Below, one piece after another: positions 10,466 to 22,300 of a stretch of DNA of 64,000 bases. Position 1 is the first letter of the stretch. The number at the start of each line of letters is the position of its first letter. The notes beneath the pieces are model-generated. The model made no database searches. It was given only the letters and a program-made list of their open reading frames with translations, and was not told the origin of the DNA. The DNA is from Ditylenchus dipsaci (taxonomy: Eukaryota > Nematoda > Chromadorea > Rhabditida > Anguinidae), in contig SADC01001112.1 in assembly GCA_004194705.1 (NCBI GenBank), positions 310,001-374,000 of the forward strand, written 5' to 3'. A program made the translations under genes and the position numbers.

Positions 10466-11388
10466 TCAGCAAAACACTGGGTAGAATACCCTTATATTAG
10501 ACAATTTACCTTAGTCCCAAATAATTCTTCTTTGAATTTTGCTGGTAACCGCCTTTTGAAATTTTTCATTTTTGCATGCCCCTTTAAGGCTGTGGAGCAA
10601 AAAAAAGATCAGTTTTATCCTCCTCTTGTTATTACCGTCAGTGCACAGACAAAAATTTGCTGGTTTCCGCATTTTTCGCTCTAGCATGCCTCTTTCACAT
10701 TTTCAATGCGAGTTTTCAAAATTTGGCTTCTGTGATCTTGTGTTTAATATTTGGATCGAGAATAAGGAAAAACACAGAAACACGTGACTAAAAGTTTAGT
10801 ATAGTTTTTTCAACTTGCTTTCCAAAATTCTTTAGAAACTTTAACTATAGCTATCTGTCCTTTTATTTGAACATATTTATGCGGAAATGTTTGAATAAAA
10901 AGTTTTAGAAGAAAAAATGATTCCCAGTAAGAGACTTTGAAATGTAAATCGAAATCTATAAAAAAATTTTGCTAAGAGATTGGTTTACTAAATATTTTTT
11001 TTGCTGCACAAAAGTCATTCAAGCGACGATTGGATTAGATTCAAATTTTACTGGAATTAAATATTTATCAAAATTTAAGGCTGAATATCTCTTAGCAAAT
11101 TTTTTTTTTAATTTTTACTCCATTTTTTCTCATATTTATTTACTATTTTACAAAAAGATTATTAATTCTGCTAATTTTATAGATAATTCACAAAAGCAGA
11201 AATCAAGATTTCATCGTGCATAAAATTCTTGTTTGATAGTTTTTTGAATTGTGAGATACATGGCAAAAGAAACAACAAAACACGGTCAAAAAGTCATATA
11301 CACGGCCAACGCAATGCTTTTGTGGTATTATTAAAACCCTGATTATACAGTATTTTGTGCACCTTTTAGACCATACACGGTGGCTAAT
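10466..11388. other. Intergenic, no gene recognised
   Basis: Open frames here (for example 10,969-11,223 plus) are AT-rich with low-complexity F/K/N content and no start or splice context that I trust. Nothing else seen. Confidence 0.4.
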
Positions 11389-11600
11389 CGTACCCCGCAC
11401 CATTCTCCACTCGATTGTAGCCCTCACCCCCAACTTTTTTCCTTGGTTACCCAAGGCAAAATTTTTAGTTAACTTTTTTTACTCTAAAATTATTTTAAAG
11501 TCAATTTAAATATAAATTTTGACAAAAATTTTGCCTTAGAGGACCAAGGAAAAAGTTGTGGGATGCGGGATGCAATCGAATGGGAGAGCGGGTTACAAGT
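11389..11600. mobile_element. Foldback MITE
   Basis: The left arm (GTACCCCGCACCATTCTCC...CCTTGG...) and right arm (...CCAAGGAAAAAGTTG...GGGAGAGCGGGTTAC) pair over roughly 75 bases with mismatches. It contains the CCTTGGTnnCC words common to several repeats here. No coding sequence. Confidence 0.65.
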
Positions 11601-12149
11601 GCTTCTCAATTTGTTTACCGAATTTTGCGCAACAACTTGAAGCTTTTTTTGTAAGTATTGCTTTTTTTCTTTTGATCCAAAAATATGGCACTTCTATGGT
11701 AAATTAGCGCCATTTATTTGTATATCTACTATAATATATAATGCAGTATCACTTGAGTTCGTAGAAATTATCAGATTATATTATGTTTTCTGGTCAGTTT
11801 TAAAATTTCAGATTTCAAACTAACGCCATATTTCCTCAATGGGCCGTATCGAATGAATATGGGTATTTACCATACCCTCATACCCATGCCTACGGATATA
11901 CACCCGATATTCAATGAGGGTGGGTAAAAATTTATCCTTTTACCCTCGGATATATACCCAAGTCCAGTGTGGCCCGAATTTTCGCCGGGATTTCTTCTGC
12001 TCATATACTTTTTTTTAATTGATCGTGTATTGACGAGATCTTTTGTATTTGAAAAAGACGTTCCGGGTGAATGACTTCTAATTGAATGACATCTAATCTA
12101 TTGAATGACATCTAATTTCCTTTTGGTCAAATAAGTTTTTTGTGCTTTG

Positions 12150-12409
12150 ATTACCTGTCAATCTTTCGCGCGATTTGAATGCCTACGATAATTTTTTTGG
12201 GCTGGATGAAAGACCAGGTTTGTCGGAGGCAACCAGCCCATCTCAATAAGCTAAAGCAACGAGTTTTTCGAATCTTTTGCGAAATTCTCTCGAAAATGAT
12301 ACAACGAGCAGTAAACTGCTACGGTCGCTACTCCAACTATGCATTTATGTCCAAGGATTTTGCACCTTGCACCCCGGTTGCACCTCGCACCCCAAGGAGA
12401 AAGCGTTGA
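12150..12409 (+). pseudogene. Relic of a mariner-type transposase C terminus
   Basis: Conceptual translation from about 12,172 gives DLNAYDNFF, then after a frame change GWMKDQVCRRQPAHLNKLKQ and further R/I/M-rich helix residues. This is the tail pattern of IS630/mariner transposases: S-P-D-L-N-P-x-D-F-x-W, G-x-L-K-D-x-V-Y, a helix, then R-A-V. Only the last third, including the region of the third catalytic acid, is left, and a frameshift separates DNFF from GWMKDQV. No terminal repeats could be tied to it. Confidence 0.6.
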
Positions 12410-12681
12410 GCAAGAGTTTTAAACGCATTGAACAAAATTTATTGTTTTTCACTCTTAAAAATTGTTTTTATTTTTTTTAATAAATGCTATCATGCATTTT
12501 TAGTGTCATTCGATTGCCTAATGTCTTAAAAAGTCTTAAAAAAATGTCGTCGATACACTACAAATTTAAAAAGAAATAAGCAAAACCAATTCTGTCGAAA
12601 ATTTGGGCCACCATGTATTATAACCTCGCCCACTAGAAACCCAAATTAGTCTAATTTGCCGAATTTCGCATTTTAGCTCAG

Positions 12682-12936
12682 AATTTTGGAACTGGTCTAC
12701 AATATGCGCCCCAAAATTTTAGCTTGGTCCCCCTGTTGTTTTTCCTTGAAAAATGCCTTGGTCCCCCTGTTGTTTTGAAGGTGATCATGGTTAAGGTGAT
12801 GATGTTAAGCATAATCACCATGACCACCATGGTCACCTTCAAAACAACAGGGGGACCAAGGCATTTTTCAAGGAAAAACAACAGGGGGGACCAAGCTAAA
12901 ATTTTGGGGCGCATATTGTAGACAGTTCCGAATTTT
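12682..12936. mobile_element. Near-perfect 250-bp palindromic MITE, CTTGGTCCCCC family
   Basis: Outer arms (CTACAATATGCGCCCC and its inverse) enclose AGCTTGGTCCCCCTG arms, which enclose GGTGATCATGG... arms, so almost the whole unit is self-complementary. It would extrude as a long cruciform or form a long hairpin RNA. Related to 1,995-2,089. Confidence 0.75.
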
Positions 12937-13351
12937 TTGGGGGGGGGGGGGGGTGAGGTGGTTACTGAGAGGGCTACAGACCCCGTCAGGTTTTTCTAAA
13001 AAAAATGTTAATTAAAAACACTATAAAACTCGAAAACGGTATAGGTAAAATTACCTCTCGCGGGGCTCCAGCGGCCTCCACCCTCCATCCCTCGGAAGAT
13101 TTTGCTGGCTTCTATGTATATATAGCCTATGTATATACTAAATAGTATATAGCCATATCCTTATACCGGGTTATTTGGACTATTATTCGAAAGAAGATGG
13201 AGAGAAGAGGGACAGTCAGCACGAGTTCTAAATTGAAAAAAAACAATTCAGAACTGCTCCATGTCAAAATTTTCACAGAGAATTAGGCAAAAAAGCTCAA
13301 TTTTTTCACAACAAATCCAACTAGAAACCTCAAAATTTTTAGGTAAGTCGG
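12937..13351. other. Intergenic with a long G run
   Basis: An uninterrupted G run of about 14 lies at 12,939-12,953. TATATA-rich words lie at 13,115-13,160. No gene recognised. Confidence 0.4.
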
Positions 13352-13550
13352 TTAAAGGACCATATTTGTTGATGCAAATGAAAATTTGTCAAATTCAAAT
13401 GGGCGTGGGGCACTTCTCTTTTGTCTCTCATTGTACTCTTTTGAGTCGCTCGAAATAACTCCAAAGAGTAGAGTGCGAGACCAAAGAGAAGTGTCCGCGC
13501 GCATTTAAATTCGCCACATTTTCATTTGCATCGACAAGTACGGTCCTTCA
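13352..13550. mobile_element. MITE of the ACTTCTCTTT family (family T), copy 1
   Basis: The ends TTAAAGGACCATAT and ...TACGGTCCTTCAA are inverted; the body carries GGCACTTCTCTTTTGTCTC and its inverse around a central GAGTCGCTCGAAAT. Relatives at 14,750, 15,741, 35,631 and 44,283. Confidence 0.7.
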
Positions 13551-13982
13551 ACATATAGTCTTAAAACAAAAAAATTTAGTTAATTTTTGAGATATCACTG
13601 GTATAAGTGGCCTCCCCAAAGTTCGACAGTCAAAAGGATGGAGGAAAATCACATGGATAGCTGTGATAGCCGTATTTACGGTTGCATCATTCTGGCAGAC
13701 AATGCCTCTGATTTCCGAGTATGGTAAAAACAAACCGTCACTCAGGTTTGGTCACTTTCAAAACTTAATAGAATATAAAAACTTTACAGACACAAACTAG
13801 TATTTCAACAAACGGACTAAAATTTCCTGTCATTACGATATGCCCATATAATGCGTTTCGCAAGGACTATGTTGCAGGTACAGTCGAAACTCCGATAGGC
13901 CAACACTCTATTTTAAACATTCGGTTTGTCGGTAAACGCGTGTTCTTATGACCGATAGAAGAATATAGTTACCCGAAATAAA
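13551..13982. other. Intergenic, half of a pogo-like terminus
   Basis: GTACAGTCGAAACTCCGATAG at about 13,877-13,900 resembles one end of MITE family P, but no matching right end is evident. No gene seen. Confidence 0.4.
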
Positions 13983-14239
13983 ATACCGTATATTCTCTAT
14001 TAGTTCCCCACTCTCTGATAAACCCCCACTCCACCACGCTACCGACCTCATATCTCAGCCTAGAGCGAACATTTCATAAATCTGTTTTTTGCGTTTTGTT
14101 AATTAGCACGAGCTCTCCTGATTCCACTTTTCAGATTTTGGTCGACTGTCCAAAAATCTCAAAATCGACCTCAAATTTTTCCGATTTTTTAGGGTTAAAA
14201 AATAATCTCCCACGGGGGATTAATAGAGAATGTACGGTA
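13983..14239. mobile_element. MITE with ATACCGTAT ends (family C), copy 1
   Basis: The ends ATACCGTATATTCTCTATTA and ...AATAGAGAATGTACGGTA are inverted. The interior has CCTAGAGCGAACATTTC and GATTTTTTAGGGTT, shared almost word for word with the element at 22,330-23,345. Others of this kind are at 25,515 and 33,442. Confidence 0.7.
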
Positions 14240-14749
14240 ATCATCGGGTGAATCTCTTTCTCGTCCAAAAAATGGTATGTGGTATTTTAGGGTTTTTTAG
14301 GGTTTTTTCTTCTCTACGACTACTGCAACGCTGCTTACACTCAACTTTTAGGTCGCTTTTTTTGAACTTAATTTTTCGAAATTGGTGTCCTTTCATAGGA
14401 AACTGGGTAAAAGCTCGCGATTCCACAAAAAAAAAATAGGGTTGGTGCGGCGGAAAAAATTTTCTGGTCGAAAAAAAAAGGTTTTGAAATTTTTTGAAGA
14501 TGGTACCTGACCATAAATTTTTTTTATTATGAAACACCTTCGTGTCAAAAGGCTCGATCGATGCGCCTGCTCCTTGAGCGTCGAATAAAAAAAGCAGATC
14601 GCGTACAAGCGAGGACTTCAAAGTAGGAGCGCGGGTCCTTTTATGAACGTACTCAGAATCGAATGAATATGAAATTTGAAATAATATTTTTGTTGTACCG
14701 CGATGAATTCGAAATTTCACCGGAAGCATTGAATTTTATAAGTAGTATC
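14240..14749. other. Intergenic, no gene recognised
   Basis: Overlapping open frames on the minus strand are low in conserved features and rich in F/K. The words TTTTAGGGTTTTTTAGGG at 14,285 are too short to call telomeric. Nothing supported. Confidence 0.35.
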
Positions 14750-15936
14750 TTAAAGGACCATGGTTTTTGCGCGCAGTGGCATGTGCCAAATTTGAATTGG
14801 CGGGGGACACTTCTCTTTCGTCTAATCCTGTACTCTTTGGAGTCGTTTGAAATGAATCCAAAGAGTAGAGTTTGAGACGAAAGAGAAGTGCCACCCGCCA
14901 ATTCAAATTTTGCACATGCCGCTGCGCACAAAAACATGGTACTTTAAAGGGGCATGTTCGTGCGTGATGAAACACAATTTTTAAAATAGAAAAGGCGCGA
15001 ACCAGGCGTGCCAGAGATTTGAAAAAGATTTAAAATTTGTATATGAATTTTGAATTTCGTCAAACCCAGCAATTGTGTGTGCAGCGAAAGGCATGAGTAC
15101 TCAAGTTAACCACCATCAATCAGCCGGGTTGGGTCCCGAGTTGCAATTGAGCTGTCGAGTTTTAGATTTGCCTTTGGTTCGGCGTTCTATCTGTGCGTGG
15201 CTGCACACTCTGTATAGCGAACAGGGCGGAACGAGTAATAATCCAATTTTTCATACCAACTTTTCTCGAATTTTCTCGCTCTTTTGAAGATCTGTAAGGT
15301 GAACAAGATTTTCGATTTCGGTTACTTGAACCGAAATCGAGGGAACAACAGGAACCACTAACCAACAGGAAGCCGTGACGTTACATAAACCAACAACCGA
15401 ACCAAAGGCTCAGCGAATCCAAAACTCAGAGCACGAGACACTCCGAAGAGGTCCAGCTCAGTTTCAACCTCGGGACCCGACCCGGCTGAGTGATAGGGGT
15501 TAAGTTGATTACTAATGCCTTTCGCTGCACTCACAATTGCTGGGTTTGACGAAATTTAAAATTCATATAAAAAATTTAAATCTTTTTTAAATCTCTGGCA
15601 CGCCTGGTTCGCGCCTTTTCTTTTTTGAAAATTGTGTTTCATCGCGCACGAACATGCCCTTTAAAGGAGCATCTCTGTAGGCTTTTTTGCTATTCGACAA
15701 ACAGAAATGTCAGCATCAGTAAGTATGGTCAGATATGTAGCTTAAAAGACCATCGTTTTTGGACCCAGCGGCATGGGCAATATTTGAATTGGCGGAGGAC
15801 AGATCTCTTTCGTCTAGAATTGTACTCTTTTGGGTCGTTTCGAATTACTCTAAAGAGCACACTGATAGACGAAAGAGAAGTGTCCCCCGCCAATTCAAAT
15901 TTTGCACATGTCGCTTCGCACAAAAACCACGGTTTG
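14750..15936. mobile_element. Large foldback of about 1.2 kb, two family T MITEs in its arms
   Basis: Family T copies at 14,750-14,948 and 15,741-15,936 lie at the two edges. Inside them, 14,936-15,190 is an inverted copy of about 15,420-15,672 (matching words: GGCGCGAACCAGGCGTGCC, CCCAGCAATTGTG, GCAGCGAAAGGCAT). The loop (15,190-15,420) has a smaller hairpin (GATTTCGGTTACTTGAACCG). The open frame at 15,075-15,287 lies wholly in one arm and is unlikely to be a gene. Confidence 0.65.
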
Positions 15937-16177
15937 TTGAAAAAAGTGAAAATGATGTGAAAAGTGAATTTCGGGCAGAACCACAGGGGTTCAATTCAAA
16001 TCCTACTATTATCTTGTAGTTATTTTTTTAAGCAAACATTTTGTGCTGAGTACGAATTTACCGTCAGAACTTCAGTTTATACTTGCAAAAATTGCTTAAT
16101 CATTAATTCTGTAGCTAATATACCTTTTTTGTAGCAAAATTATTTTTTTGGCAAATTTATTTTGTGGAAAGTTTATG

Positions 16178-16581
16178 GCTCATTTATAAACGTTGTCGTT
16201 GTCGTCGTCGTTGTCATTGGCGTTGGAATATTTTTTTTATAAAACCCTTTTTTTCGCCAACGACAACGACGACGTCAAAGACAACGAAATTTTTTATTTA
16301 AAATTGGACAAATTTCGCATTCTCAGACGAGATTTCAAGGAAAAACGTGTAGAGAATATAGTTAATCCTTAAAATTCTGACTTAAAATGCAAAATTTGTC
16401 TAATTTGGGAGAAAAATTTTCGTTGTCGTTGGCGTTGTCGTTGGATTTTTTATAAATAGGTCGTCGTTGTCGTTGTCGTTGGCGTTGGCGTTGTCGTTGT
16501 CGTTGGCGTAAAATTGCCTTTATAAAACATTTTTTCCAACGACAACGACGACGACAACGACAACGTTTATAAATGAGCCAT
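16178..16581. mobile_element. Foldback-like TIR element made of GTCGTT repeats
   Basis: The ends TGGCTCATTTATAAACG and ...CGTTTATAAATGAGCCA are perfect inverted repeats that continue into arrays of (GTCGTT)n and (AACGAC)n. A second inverted pair lies inside. The flanking bases read TTA on both sides, which fits a 3-bp TTA target duplication (PIF/Harbinger style), but three bases is weak evidence. Confidence 0.75.
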
Positions 16582-16980
16582 TACTTTTTTTGTGGCATAT
16601 TTACTCTTTTTTGTAGCAAATCCGATTTTAGTCCGTAGCACGTATATGTGAGAGAGGGTGCTTATTTATTTATTCTAAATTCTTAAAACCTGTATTCTGA
16701 GTCTATGAAAGATTTTGACTTCATAAAAGACAGGTGGAATAATTGCTGGTAAAGCTGCTGCGCTCTAGGTTTAGTGGGAAAGATAGCAGGAGTTGACTGT
16801 AGATTGTCTTTTGTAAGCATCAAGCAGAAAAATTAAAAGTGAATTTTAGTATTAAAATGTCTTCTAAAATCTAAGTCCGCCAATATGTCGTTTTTTGCTG
16901 TAATTTGGCAGAGCTAAAATCGGTCAGGTCTAAAATGGATATATTTTAGCATTTAGAGAAGGTCTTATATTACAGAAAAA
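16582..16980. other. Intergenic, no gene recognised
   Basis: AT-rich; no coding frame, RNA or repeat that I can support. Confidence 0.4.
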
Positions 16981-17015
16981 CAATATTTGGTACTAATTCG
17001 GTTTAGCCCCACACC

Positions 17016-18915
17016 CATGGTTCGCAAAAACAGCAAATTTGCTGAAATGCAGCAAAAATAATTGGCGTTGTGTGTTTATTGAAAACAGCAAAATTGCAGC
17101 AAAAATGCAGCAAAATTTTTGCTGCATTTCAGCAAAATTTTGCTGCATTTCTCCGTCTCCCACATATTACGCGCGCGTTTTGCATTTTTCCAACTATATT
17201 TTTTGCTTTCTTTCTTTCTGTAGTCAGAAAATATATGAAACATCCGTATAACAGCAATACCTAGGCTATATGCAGCCCGTAAAAGTCACTCTGAAAGGGG
17301 AGGGAGAGATTTTCATATTAGCATCGGCTAGGTCACAGGTTCAAATCCACCTGGATGCATGACCTATTTTTCACACCATTTTTCATATTTTATTTTCAAG
17401 TTTGGTATGAAAATAATGCTCATTCTAATGTCTATCCGACAAGAGGGACTGCTGGGTACCCAAACTGGGATCCCCACCTGAGTACCCCTCCGTGTACAGG
17501 ATGGTTTGGAAAAATTCGGAAAATCATAAAAAGTTTAAGTTTGAATTTTATTTGTCTGCAACTCATTCATATTTGTTTAAGTATAATATATTTTGTGTTT
17601 CGTATAGAAGAGCTTACAGGTAGCTTAAATTCTGTCACCGATTTTCCTGGGTAAGTCGATGGGGCAAGAAGCTACCTACGCGAAATTTTCAATATTTTCC
17701 GAATCTTTTTGGATTACTCGATACTACTCCACCTTGGTACCTCTTTTCTGCGTAGCTCTATCCTGTGTACTCCCCCACCTGGGTACCACCACTGAGTACT
17801 ACCTCATGGTTATTCCCGTCCTAGGTACTCCTCATATTGGTATCCCTCACCTGAGTAACACCAGCTGGGTACCCCCACCTGGGTCCACCAACTACTCAAC
17901 TACGAAGATCGGGCCACCTGAGTACTGATCGTGAGTGATGGTAAACTTATAATTTTTTTAAGATTTTCGCCATTTAGATTGGCGATTTACAGCATTTTTT
18001 CGTTTGATAGACCAAACCTAAGTCAATCCTAGAAGCTTTTAGGCTCAAGAGGTGTCTGAAAAGTTCTGAATCCCTTCTTCGTCTTCGCTGTCATCCTTCT
18101 AATCTATCCTTATCTCTTTCTTTTGTTCCTTTTTTAGAGTCAGAGTTGCACGAGGAATAATATATAAATGCTTTCAAATTAAAATTACTATAAAAAGTTG
18201 GTAGCTCGCGAAGGTTTGATCAAGAGAAAAGAGAGTATGTTCGACGAATAGGATGGCCCTAGATTGGACGATTTTAAATTTTATTTATTACTAAATTCCG
18301 ATTTTCAACTTTATTATAGCTTAGATATAAGCCATAGCCTAGAATCATGGCTACACATTGGTATAAAAAATGTGTAATTGTAAAGAAGATACAAAACATC
18401 AATCAAGGAAAAACACAAAATGAGGCAGCTGATTCAGGTAGGCTTCAGCCTTCAACTCAGCTGTTATAGTTGTTTAACCATGCACTGATAGTCTCGCCGG
18501 ATAGCCATGAGGATGAGCATTATTTTCATACCAAACTTGAAAATAAAATATGAAAAATGGTGTGAAAAATAGGTCATGCATCCAGGTGGATTTGAACCTG
18601 TGACCTAGCCGATGCTTATATGAAAATCCCTCCCTCCCCTTTCAGAGTGACTTTTACGGGCTGCATATAGCCTAGGTATTGCTGTTATACGGATGTTTTA
18701 TATATTTTCTGACTGCAGAAAGAAAAAAAGCAAAAATTATAGTTGAAAAATGCAAAACGCGTAATATGTGGGAGACGGAGAAATGCAGCAAAATTTTGCT
18801 GAAATGCAGCAAAAATTTTGCTGCATTTTTGCTGCAATTTTGCTGTTTTCAATAAACACACAACGCCAATTATTTTTGCTGCATTTCAGCAAATTTGCTG
18901 TTTTTGCGAACCATG
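17016..18915. mobile_element. 1.9 kb long-TIR element nested in the Merlin element
   Basis: Ends CATGGTTCGCAAAAACAGC and its inverse; the arms match over about 410 bases each (17,016-17,430 and 18,510-18,915). The arms begin with arrays of TTTGCTG / ATGCAGCAAAA words. The flanks CCCACACC at 17,008-17,015 and 18,916-18,923 are a perfect 8-bp target duplication inside Merlin sequence. The interior (17,430-18,500) has GGTACCC/CCACCTG words and no recognisable transposase. Confidence 0.8.
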
Positions 18916-18951
18916 CCCACACCCCATTTTTTTCTCTTTCGTGTCTTATAG

Positions 18952-19236
18952 ACAATCGCACTGGAATTAGTCTAATTGAAAAGCTGCCTGAGGAATTCCT
19001 TCACTTCACCGTCAATCACTTAGTCAATTTCGTTGATTCCGGATACTGGTGCACAGTTTCAGACGATCGAATCAACATGGCAAAAATTCAAGAGAAGGCA
19101 CAAACAAGAATATGGCACACATCCTTCTGTTTTTAAAAGCTATGTCTCTGATTATGTATGGCGCCGAAAGTTCGGTGGAAATGATATTATGTTCTTTTTA
19201 TGGTCACAAATTGTTGACTTGTATCTATGTGAATAG
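18952..19236 (+). pseudogene. Merlin/IS1595-type transposase, C-terminal fragment
   Basis: Translation gives HFTVNHLVNFVD, then after a frame change DTGAQFQTIESTWQKFKRR, and VSDYVWRRKFGGND. The signatures V-N-H, T-x-T-I-E-S-x-W-x-x-x-K-R and Y-x-x-x-x-x-W-R-R are those of the DDE_Tnp_IS1595 domain used by Merlin transposons. The Glu in TIES is the third catalytic acid. The frame breaks near 19,030, and the two upstream acids are lost to the nested element or a deletion. Ends in TAG at 19,234-19,236. Confidence 0.75.
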
Positions 19237-19351
19237 ATGAAAGATGTTTGTCGCATCAAAGAAAAATAAAAATCAAAAATGGGAGTGTGGGGCTAAACCG
19301 AATTAGTACCCAATATTTATATTATAATTATTTTAAGCAAGTACGTTTCAG

Positions 19352-22300
19352 CTCTTAACAAATCTGGCACTTTTACTCCACGACTGTTGGAGTACATGAC
19401 TCTAGGATTGCTAGACCCCCAGTTCCATTTATTAATCAAAAGACAAGACGAGATGAAAATTGCAGATGAAGAGTTTCAAAGTTTCAAAGCTAACAACACC
19501 GACTTTACTTTTAAGTCATTTCTCGAAAACTCAGCGTATGATCCAATTTTCTTCCCAAAAAATGTTATATAATAATATAATTTAGTCAATCATGTCAAGC
19601 AATGATACCTTTCTGCACTTTTGGAGCTAAACTGATTAGATGCTGTGATTACGCAGAAGCTACATATACAAAACTGGGTATTTGCTACAAACTAGACTTC
19701 GGAGATGCAGATCAAAGTTTTGTTGGAACCCAAATGGTAGACGGAATCGATCATGGGTAGGTATTTTTTTTTAAATAAAAACCCGATATTGGTCAAATTT
19801 CCACCGCCATATTCTAAATTTTCGCTTAAAATCTCACACGGGTTGATTAATCAGAAAACGTTGATTTTAACACCGGCATCAGCTCATGGCATCAAGTTCA
19901 AAAATTTCGGCACTAGCTCACGGCACAGGTGCGCTGCCGTGAGCTGCCGGTGCCGCACCGGTGCCACTTACAACACTGGCTGCTAGCCCTGTTTTAAACC
20001 CTTAGTTTCGTATTTGCACGACTAATTTCTTACTTTTACTTCAGCACTGTGCGCACAGCACAGTGCCACACTTTAAATTTTTACACGAAAAGTTTTCGAG
20101 AAACAAAAACATTTTCAACTTTTTGCGCGAGGGATTTTGACCGCATCTGCTAGGCAATTTTAAACGCTGGTTTTCAGTAAAGAAACCCACTTGATGAAAA
20201 ATCCGCTCATACTCCAAAACAAGGCCCTTAAAGGATGAGTGAAAGCTGTCAAGGAGATAGTCTCGGCACAAAAGAATTATACTAAGTTTTTTATTTTTAA
20301 AATGTGGGCACTTGTGCACTTGGGGGTCCCCTTTTTTGGTTAACTGTAAATATGGTTTAAACGTCTCCTAAGTAATTTTTATAGGCCAGAAACGATAAAA
20401 AGTTATTTCCTAACAATTTCCGCACTACAAAGTGAAGTTTTCAATAAAAAGTTAGTTACCAAAGATTGGCCAACTGCCTTGGTCCCCCAAGGTAATTACA
20501 CCAAAAAAGGTACCTATACATCTTAAAAAACCGAAAAAGATAAAATTTGAACATAGTTTTGTTAGCTGGGCCTACCGCATAAAGAAACTCTGGTATGCAT
20601 ATTGTTTTTATGCATCCAGAGTTACTCCGAGTGATTGGTGTCTAAGATATGTGGGTGTGCGCATCTCAACCCCAAGCAACCAAGCCCCTGCGCCCCGAAA
20701 GGGGCGCAGGGGGCTTGGTTGGTTAATTAATTAAGGCACTCACTTACCTTAGACATAATTCCGAGAGAGACTTTTGATCATACATGCATTGAAGACTCTT
20801 TTTGCCCAGCTCCAGTGACCAAAACGTGGTAGGATACCTTAATATACGATATTTCACCTTGGGGGACCAAGGCAGTTGATCAATCTTTGGTAGCCAACTT
20901 TTTTTTAAAGCTTCACTTTTAAGTGCGGAAATTGTTAGGAAACAACTTTTTTAGCGTTTCTGCCGTATAAAAATTACTTAGGAGACGTTTAAACCATATT
21001 TACAGTTAACCAAAAAAGGGGCCCCAAGTGCACAAGTACCAAAATGTGGTTTTAGAGCCATAATTTGTGGACAACGTGGTGCTGTAATGTCAGACAAACT
21101 TGTACAGAATTAAAAGTTAAATTAGCATCATCAATATCAGAATTTCTAAATTCCTTTAATAAATGCCCTAAAGATAGAAATGCAATGAAAGACTAATCAA
21201 CCTTTTATCGGTTGTTTTGTCCTATTTTTCATTTCAATTTTTAAGCAATTTTTGAAGAAATTTGAATTTTGATATTGATGATGCTAATCCAACTTTTAAT
21301 TCTGCACAAGTTTGTCTGACTTTGCAACACCGAGTTGTCGACAAAATATGGCTCCAAAGCAGGGTTCGTGATCGTCCTTTTTTAAAAAGATTTGTCTTTT
21401 TACGGGGCCTAAAATCTTTTTTATTTTGGAAGTTTTAGTCAAAATATTTTTTTTTCGCTCCAAAATAGCAATAAGCACTGGATAAAATGAAATAAAATCT
21501 TTTTTTACCCAAATATCATTTTTTCGAAATTTTTCATTACGAACCCTGCTCCAAAGCCATATCTAAAAAACACAAAACTTAGGATAATCTTTTCGTGTCG
21601 AGACTATCTACTTAACAGCTTTCACCCCTCCTTTAACATCTCGATTTGTTTATGGCCTGTTCACTTTTTCTTTCTCTCACTCTCAGGTGTTCACAATGCA
21701 TTTTTTTATTTGCATTTAACTTATCATTTTAATATTTTATTTTTTGAATTTGTTCATAATATTGTGAATTACGACAAAAGATTGCTTGTTGGATAGTTAT
21801 AATGTCTCGTAAAATTTCTATAATAGACACAGGACTATTAATAGAGGTTCCACGGCATTTTCAACATTATTTTATGTTCTCGATGCTCCATTTATTTCTC
21901 CCTATCCGAGCCTCGATTCATAGTTGTTTAAATTATTCTGATATCTTCTTTGAACTTCAAGAGAGTAAAGATGACATCCTTTCCCAACGCTTGAATCCAA
22001 TAAACTGACAGAGCAAGGAGGGATAATTCAGCACTCAGTGTGTTCACGGTTTTCGAAACGTCTAAAATAGCCTTCTCAACACCATCTACGTGAAAGTATA
22101 GGAAAATTTCGAACGCTGGATACAGCTGGTTGTGATGAATTGCGTGAGCTCTCCATTTCCAGAGAATCGTCATGGCGTCCCTGTCTTTCATCTCTTTGTC
22201 CTCAACCTAGAAGACACCAATCGTATCCAAAAGAGAAGGAGACGATTGGTGTCTTGAACTACTTCAACTTTTTTTGCTTATTTAAATAAAATATAGTTTG

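Larger units (their letters stand above)
16989..19310 (+). mobile_element. Merlin (IS1016-like) DNA transposon with perfect 8-bp target duplication
   Basis: Terminal inverted repeats start GGTACTAATTCGGTTTAGCC and end with the inverse (...AACCGAATTAGTACC), about 28 bases. The flanks are CAATATTT at 16,981-16,988 and CAATATTT at 19,311-19,318, a perfect 8-bp duplication, the size known for Merlin. The right part encodes the C-terminal third of an IS1595/ISXO2-type transposase. Most of the left part is taken up by another element (17,016-18,915), so the transposase N terminus is missing. It lies just upstream of the first recognised ENaC exon. Confidence 0.8.

Noticed and set aside
14285..14310. 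Telomere-like TTTTAGGG repeats
   Set aside because: Only two imperfect units in AT-rich DNA, with no array.
15075..15287. 70-codon frame starting MCAAKGMSTQVNHH
   Set aside because: It lies entirely within one arm of a foldback whose other arm repeats the sequence inverted.
17300..17380. tRNA-like B box GGTTCAAATCC in the arm of the 1.9 kb element
   Set aside because: The bases next to it do not pair as a T arm, and no A box or acceptor stem fits. Probably chance.
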